Positions 6,215 through 6,801 of a stretch of DNA of 6,801 nucleotides are shown piece by piece. The translations under genes and the position numbers were made by a program. The DNA is from Comamonas sp. lk (GTDB lineage Bacteria; Pseudomonadota; Gammaproteobacteria; Burkholderiales; Burkholderiaceae_C). The stretch covers positions 1-6,801 of the forward strand of contig CAMCJY010000109.1 of assembly GCA_945875225.1 (NCBI GenBank), given 5' to 3'. Positions within the stretch are counted from its first letter, which is position 1. Each line of letters opens with the position of its first letter. The notes beneath the pieces are model-generated. The model had not been told where the DNA came from and ran no database searches. It saw nothing but the letters and a program-made list of their open reading frames with translations.

Positions 6215-6748
6215 TTGAACCACATTCCCCGCACCGAGGACCTTGCCGCATCCACTGCCAACGCGCCCGCCTTCAGCCAAACCGAGTTTCGCCAAGCACT
6301 GGGCCAATTTGCCACGGGCGTAACCGTAGTGACGGCTCGTAGAGATAGCGGCGCCCTGGTGGGCCTGACGGTGAATTCGTTTAACGCTGTTTCGTTGGAT
6401 CCGCCTTTGGTGCTCTGGAGCCTGGGCCTGCGCTCAGCTTCTATGGAAGTGCTGCGCAGTTGCACGCACTACGCCATCAATGTGCTGGGCGCTGAGCACC
6501 AAGCTCTGGGAACGCAATTTGCCACCAAAGCCATAGACCGCTTTGCAGGCGTAGCCTGGCACAGCGGCGATTACGCGCTGCCCTTGATTGAGGGCGCAGT
6601 CGCCACCTTCACTTGCTTTAACCGCAGTCGCTATGCCGAAGGCGACCACGTAATTTTCGTAGGTGAAGTCGAGCGCTGCACCCACCGCGACGCCGCCGCG
6701 CCGTTGGTCTACCACGCCAGCCAGTTTTTTACCGGCGGCTTGCGTTAA
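6215..6748 (+). CDS. Flavin reductase-like, FMN-binding domain protein
   Basis: A 177-residue protein of the flavin reductase-like family (Pfam Flavin_Reduct, DIM6/NTAB; HpaC, NtaB and RutF relatives). Members bind FMN and use NAD(P)H to supply reduced flavin to a monooxygenase, or act as stand-alone reductases. The hallmarks are present in order: FRQALGQFATGVTVVTA (25-41), the flavin-binding stretch GLTVNSFNAVSLDPPLVLW (50-68), YAINVL (86-91), FATKAIDRFAG (102-112), EGDHVIFVGEVE (142-153) and PLVYHASQF (163-171). The frame opens after a TAG at 6203-6205 and has no ATG before the conserved core, so TTG at 6215, one base after the ATPase stop (TGATTTG), is the best start. Only a weak AGG at 6204-6206 precedes it, which suggests reinitiation by ribosomes leaving the ATPase gene. 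No monooxygenase partner is visible in the window, so its substrate and any link to amino-acid uptake are unknown. The family is sure; the start is fairly sure. Confidence 0.88.
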   Translation: MNHIPRTEDLAASTANAPAFSQTEFRQALGQFATGVTVVTARRDSGALVGLTVNSFNAVSLDPPLVLWSLGLRSASMEVLRSCTHYAINVLGAEHQALGTQFATKAIDRFAGVAWHSGDYALPLIEGAVATFTCFNRSRYAEGDHVIFVGEVERCTHRDAAAPLVYHASQFFTGGLR

Positions 6749-6773
6749 GCAACTTCACTTTCTTTCCCGCGCT

Positions 6774-6801
6774 ATGGACCGCAAGGAACACCTGGACGCC
6801 T
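6774..6801 (+). CDS. Start of a further gene, possibly DMT/EamA-family transporter (partial)
   Basis: An ATG 25 bases after the flavin reductase stop opens a frame reading MDRKEHLDA up to the right edge. Some DMT/EamA drug/metabolite exporters of Burkholderiales begin with a similar M(D/E)RK-x-H-(L/I)DA leader; this is recalled from family knowledge, and nine codons are too few to prove it. No clear ribosome binding site is seen before the ATG (the upstream bases are pyrimidine-rich) and no terminator lies between the two genes, so it may be the next gene of the same transcript. Confidence 0.38.

Overview
The window looks like an ordinary chromosomal stretch of a moderately GC-rich betaproteobacterium. 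The style of the proteins suggests Burkholderiales, possibly the Comamonadaceae (Rhodoferax, Polaromonas or Limnohabitans relatives). That placement is inferred from protein appearance and was not tested by a search. No mobile element, CRISPR array, tRNA or rRNA is visible.

Left part (1-1768). The last codons of a plus-strand NADP-dependent oxidoreductase meet, tail to tail, a minus-strand pair: a 5'-truncated acyl-CoA ligase remnant (1325-1765) followed by a complete class C beta-lactamase-family serine hydrolase/esterase (96-1307). The ligase keeps only its mobile C-terminal domain. It runs into an in-frame stop at 1766-1768 and the larger adenylate-forming N-terminal domain is absent, so it is called a pseudogene.

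Middle (1769-2023). A 255-base divergent intergenic region carries a weak sigma70-like -10 element, a partial sigma54-like match and a small open frame whose stop overlaps the next gene's start. It presumably holds the promoter of the transporter operon.

Right part (2024-6748). This is a complete polar amino-acid ABC uptake operon of the AapJQMP/BztABCD type: periplasmic binding protein, two large membrane permeases and an ATPase, in the canonical order. The binding-protein gene is separated from the permeases by two hairpins, the second a good intrinsic terminator. This is a common device for making far more binding protein than membrane complex. The two permeases and the ATPase follow with gaps of 13 and 8 bases, each preceded by AAGGA. 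A flavin-reductase-like FMN-binding protein follows one base after the ATPase stop and apparently uses a TTG start, so it is probably co-transcribed and translationally coupled.

Right edge. The first nine codons of another plus-strand gene begin at 6774 and may be a DMT/EamA-type exporter. Nothing in the window amounts to a new system. The points most worth a second look are the ligase truncation, the hairpin pair inside the operon, the flavin reductase attached to the transporter, and the upstream control region.
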